A program made the translations under genes and the position numbers. The notes beneath the pieces were generated by a model. The model did not search any database and was not told the DNA's origin. It saw only the letters and a program-made list of their open reading frames with translations. DNA of 64,000 nt from Polaribacter atrinae (GTDB lineage Bacteria > Bacteroidota > Bacteroidia > Flavobacteriales > Flavobacteriaceae): the NCBI RefSeq assembly GCF_038023995.1, contig NZ_CP150660.1:1052501-1116500 (forward strand). The letters run 5' to 3'. Shown in pieces: positions 61,957 through 64,000 of this stretch (position 1 is the stretch's first letter; each line of letters opens with the position of its first letter).

Positions 61957-62241
61957 ATCTAAGTCTTGACTATTTTCAAATAAAAATTTTAATTCAGTTA
62001 TATTGTTTACTGTATAACATTTACATACCAAAAAATGACATAATGAATCTTTCTTTTCGGAAACTACTGATATCGTAACTTTATTACTCACAGAAATAAT
62101 CACCTCAATTCTATATTCAATTTTGTTATTTTTAGATTTAGGAATTGTTATTTTAGAGTAAAAACTAGACCCTGTTTCTTTTTTGTAAAGAAAATTAAAG
62201 TTATTTTCTAATAAATAAGTTTTAATAAAAGAATCAGACAT
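61933..62241 (-). CDS. Small protein with IS-altered C-terminus (cassette 37)
   Basis: 102 residues on the minus strand: SDSFIKTYLLENNFNFLYKK, TIPKSKNNKIEYRIEVIISV and CHFLVCKCYTVNNITELKFL, a small beta-rich cytosolic protein I cannot name. Its last codons (DLDDTILKSV) come from the target duplication and IS end. Without the insertion the frame would read SQDLDFYS and stop three codons after the point of entry, so the change is slight. It is one of only two minus-strand genes in the array besides the transposon's surroundings. Confidence 0.6.
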   Translation of the reverse strand: MSDSFIKTYLLENNFNFLYKKETGSSFYSKITIPKSKNNKIEYRIEVIISVSNKVTISVVSEKKDSLCHFLVCKCYTVNNITELKFLFENSQDLDDTILKSV

Positions 62242-62262
62242 AACAATTAGAAATTTAACGTT

Positions 62263-62395
62263 TCACAACACCGTATATAATTTATTTTTATCTATAGCTT
62301 ATCTAAAAAACTACATCTTAAAACATACTAAGTATTGTATTTATATATTTATGCTAATCCAATACAAAACAAATCATATACAATCAACGTTAGGC
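62263..62395 (+). repeat. attC-like site 37
   Basis: Inverse core TCACAAC at 62263-62269, core GTTAGGC at 62389-62395. Outer arms (CCGTATATAATTTATTT, AAATCATATACAA) pair, but the middle is A+T-rich without the standard hairpin. Confidence 0.8.
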
Positions 62396-62412
62396 ACAAT
62401 TAGATAACAACT

Positions 62413-62871
62413 ATGGCATCTGCATTTTGGACTTTAGAAGATGGAAGAGGATTCGCAAGACGTTGGTCTGGAATGGCCTATATGTTGGAGCTAATAACAA
62501 ATGAATTAAAACACATTGCAGGAGCAGAAGATTTTTACAATTACTTGGAATGGTTTGTTATTAGAGAAGAAAAAGGAGATGAATATAATGGCTTCGGTGG
62601 ATTTATTAGAAATGATGAGAACATTATGTTTGACATTGATTTAAGGACATTCACACCAGCTAATAGAGCTTATTTTTGGGGAGCAACTCAAAAAGCATTA
62701 ATAAAGTTAATAAAGCAAAAAGACGAAAAAAATGAAGGTATCATTTTCCTCTTGACCACTTTACTTGATATGCATAAGAGAATCAAAAAAGGAGAAGACC
62801 CAATGGAATTAAATCATATGAATAATATTGAATCTGAACCGACTGAAAAACTTGGACCAGGTTGGAAATAA
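62413..62871 (+). CDS. Hypothetical protein (cassette 38, first gene)
   Basis: 152 residues: SAFWTLEDGRGFARRWSGMA, MLELITNELKHIAGAEDFYN, GFGGFIRNDENIMFDIDLRT and FTPANRAYFWGATQKALIKL. A soluble helical protein whose pattern (FxRRW...E.. and R.F...N...FW.A...AL) recurs in cassette-type small proteins; no named family. It is followed by another gene 6 bp downstream. Confidence 0.68.
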   Translation: MASAFWTLEDGRGFARRWSGMAYMLELITNELKHIAGAEDFYNYLEWFVIREEKGDEYNGFGGFIRNDENIMFDIDLRTFTPANRAYFWGATQKALIKLIKQKDEKNEGIIFLLTTLLDMHKRIKKGEDPMELNHMNNIESEPTEKLGPGWK

Positions 62872-62877
62872 AATACT

Positions 62878-63543
62878 ATGGATAAAGAAATAACATTTTC
62901 GGAATTTATAGAACATATATGCAAAAGACCACTAATGTATTGCTTGGGTGGAACTTTCAATGAAGTTTCGGCTTTTATCCAAGGATATTGTTCTGCTAAA
63001 GAAACACCGATTAGCGGAACTGAATTCAATCGATTTGTCTGCTTAAAAAATTCTTTCCCAACGAATTATATTTGGACTTACGTAATTAAAACTTGCTCGA
63101 AAAATGATGAAGACGGAATTTCGAATATAAAAGAAACAATTCTCGAATTTATAGAATTGTCCAACCGAATGAACGAAGAAGAATTATTCCAATTTGCTGT
63201 TGATAATGCAAATACGAAAGAAGGAGAACCAGAAAAAGTTTTTCGGAAATTCGAGAACGCTTTATTAGTAGGTAATAAAAAAATCATTCAATCCTTAATT
63301 TTAGATAACGATAAAGCAGATTTATTATGGAAAGGGAAATATCCAGATTCTGTTACTGAAAAGCTGAATGAATTGTCAGAAAACCAACCAATAAAGAGAA
63401 TTAAGGAATCTGAAAACGGAAAGTCAGTTGAATTAGTTGCTTCAGGTTTCCCATTTACAATTGAACTTATATTAAAAAATAACGAATGGAAAGTTAATGC
63501 GGACAAAATAATAAAATTAAGAACTGAAAATAACTGTGCCTAA
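62878..63543 (+). CDS. Hypothetical protein with SEC-C-like end region (cassette 38, second gene)
   Basis: 221 residues: FSEFIEHICKRPLMYCLGGT, FNEVSAFIQGYCSAKETPIS and FNRFVCLKNSFPTNYIWTYV form a helical N-terminal domain of the kind seen in Imm-like proteins (short 'RPxMYxG...FxxGY' pattern). The C-terminal half has SVELVASGFPFTIELILKNN and EWKVNADKIIKLRTENNCA, a small nuclear-transport-factor-2/DUF-type beta end. The stop codon lies inside the inverse core region of attC38. An immunity-type role is possible but unproven. Confidence 0.65.
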   Translation: MDKEITFSEFIEHICKRPLMYCLGGTFNEVSAFIQGYCSAKETPISGTEFNRFVCLKNSFPTNYIWTYVIKTCSKNDEDGISNIKETILEFIELSNRMNEEELFQFAVDNANTKEGEPEKVFRKFENALLVGNKKIIQSLILDNDKADLLWKGKYPDSVTEKLNELSENQPIKRIKESENGKSVELVASGFPFTIELILKNNEWKVNADKIIKLRTENNCA

Positions 63544-63671
63544 CACCGTGTATAACCAATTGCTTGGTTTGTGTGTACTCGGAAATTCCTAACGGAATTT
63601 CCTATTGGTTCGTTTTCTTTTGTTAACTTAGTTCTCGCCAACGCAACTAGCCATACACAAAACCGTTAGCT
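63538..63671 (+). repeat. attC-like site 38
   Basis: Inverse core GCCTAAC at 63538-63544, core GTTAGCT at 63665-63671. Hairpin GGAAATTCC-TAAC-GGAATTTCC at 63581-63602. Cassette 38 begins GTTAGGCACAATTAG and ends TAACTGTGCCTAAC. Last complete site in the window. Confidence 0.88.
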
Positions 63672-63713
63672 GTTATTTAAGAAAAACGCTACAGAATAAA
63701 ATCTATAGCGTTT

Positions 63714-63807
63714 AATGAGTTTCCTAGCTCTAAACCACTGAGACTTACTTCCCCTATTTTGAAAAATTAGTGGAAAAGGTTGGATTCGAACCAACGACCA
63801 GGATGGA
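63714..63807 (-). other. tRNA-like fragments just past the last complete attC site
   Basis: On the minus strand there is a T-arm (GTTGG-TTCGAAT-CCAAC), acceptor CTTTTCC and A at about 63771-63803. Some 16 bases on comes GGGGAAG and a D-arm-like CTCAGTGGTTTAGAG. The two acceptor strands would pair (with two G-U). The order is 3' half then 5' half, and no anticodon arm is clear. Probably debris of tRNA-linked recombination. Confidence 0.35.
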
Positions 63808-63859
63808 ATCTTTATAGTATATTGTAATTTCCAAATATTTAAATACAAAAGTAGAATAA

Positions 63860-64000
63860 ATGACTGACTTTAAATCTGAATCCTATACAAATTTATTAGA
63901 ATCACATACGAGACTTAATAATTATATAAAAATATCTACAGTATCTGTTGACTATCTTTATAATTCGAAAGAAGATAATAAAGAATTATCAAACCTCATT
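63860..64000 (+). CDS. Start of a gene cut by the window edge
   Basis: An ORF from ATG 63860 is open to the end of the window (47 codons): MTDFKSESYTNLLESHTRLN, then NYIKISTVSVDYLYNSKEDN and KELSNLI. It looks helical and cytosolic. It follows the core GTTAGCT (63665), so it may be the gene of cassette 39. Too little is visible to say more. Confidence 0.5.
   Translation, partial: MTDFKSESYTNLLESHTRLNNYIKISTVSVDYLYNSKEDNKELSNLI

Larger units (their letters stand above)
9203..63671 (+). other. Integron-like gene-cassette array, 38 complete cassettes, no integrase seen
   Basis: The array begins with the core GTTAGCA at 9203-9209. The last complete site ends with GTTAGCT at 63665-63671. Between them 38 attC-like sites separate cassettes whose first 7-14 bases are complementary to their own last bases: cassette 1 starts GTTAGCAAAT and ends ATTTGCTAAC, cassette 27 starts GTTAGGTGCA and ends TGCACCTAAC, cassette 20 starts GTTCTACGCA and ends TGCGTAGAAC. 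This is the geometry of integron cassettes (core GTTRRRY, inverse core RYYYAAC). Cores are looser than the classical consensus. Sites 3, 4, 5, 10, 16 and 28 are 189-208 bp, the others about 130-135. Cassettes are 419-5621 bp. Nearly all genes point right. Confidence 0.88.

Noticed and set aside
9203..63671. Array repeats as CRISPR
   Set aside because: Repeats are 130-200 bp, structured and imperfect, with coding cassettes of 0.4-5.6 kb between them and no cas genes.

Overview
The window is A+T-rich DNA that looks like a marine Flavobacteriaceae-type Bacteroidota chromosome. It has a SusC/SusD outer-membrane pair, Bacteroidota-type tyrosine recombinases, IS982- and IS256-family elements, and TAnnTTTG (-7) promoter boxes. 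No rRNA or intact tRNA gene is present.

Layout. Positions 1-4354 hold the tail of a nutrient-uptake locus: susD (running off the left edge) and susC, both on the minus strand. Positions 5037-9202 are mobile-element debris: a dead IS982 copy, two broken tyrosine recombinases, a tRNA 3'-end fragment and several terminators. From 9203 to 63671, about 54 kb, the sequence is an ordered array of 38 complete gene cassettes, with a 39th starting at 63665. Each cassette ends in an attC-like imperfect inverted repeat, usually 130-135 bp but 189-208 bp in six sites. Its left end is a ...YAAC core followed by (A)CCGTATA or a relative, its right end is ...ACGTTRR..., and most sites have a small strong hairpin in the middle. 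The first 7-14 bases of each cassette are complementary to the last bases before its own attC, not to those of its neighbours. That is the relation expected if each cassette closes into a circle around one attC, as in integrons. No integron integrase gene is visible, so this is an integrase-less array (CALIN-like), or its recombinase lies elsewhere.

Contents. The cassettes are unusually large and rich in defence genes. They include two type III restriction-modification (R-M) systems (cassettes 3 and 16), an Eco57I-like type IIG enzyme with a partner methylase (6), a solo type IIG enzyme (28), and a type II system with a D12-class adenine methylase, C-protein and endonuclease (25). They also include a TIR-like/nuclease pair (5), a PLD nuclease with helicase-associated repeats (27), two GIY-YIG proteins (9, 33) and HigBA toxin-antitoxin (32). 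The rest are mostly small secreted, lipo- or membrane proteins of unknown role, GNAT acetyltransferases, and DUF3024 and UPF0158 proteins. Four cassettes have no ORF. Five copies of one 553-bp ORF-less cassette carry a predicted branched RNA fold followed by a terminator-like hairpin. One cassette (37) carries an IS256-family insertion with an 8-bp target duplication.

Working together. Genes point almost entirely rightward, from a terminator-insulated left border with a -7-like box just before the first core site. Several cassettes (5, 6, 25, 32) carry signs of their own promoters or operators, as stable R-M and toxin-antitoxin modules need. Cassettes 3, 16 and 28 share flanks and the same long attC around unrelated R-M genes, which suggests payload exchange inside a conserved cassette frame.
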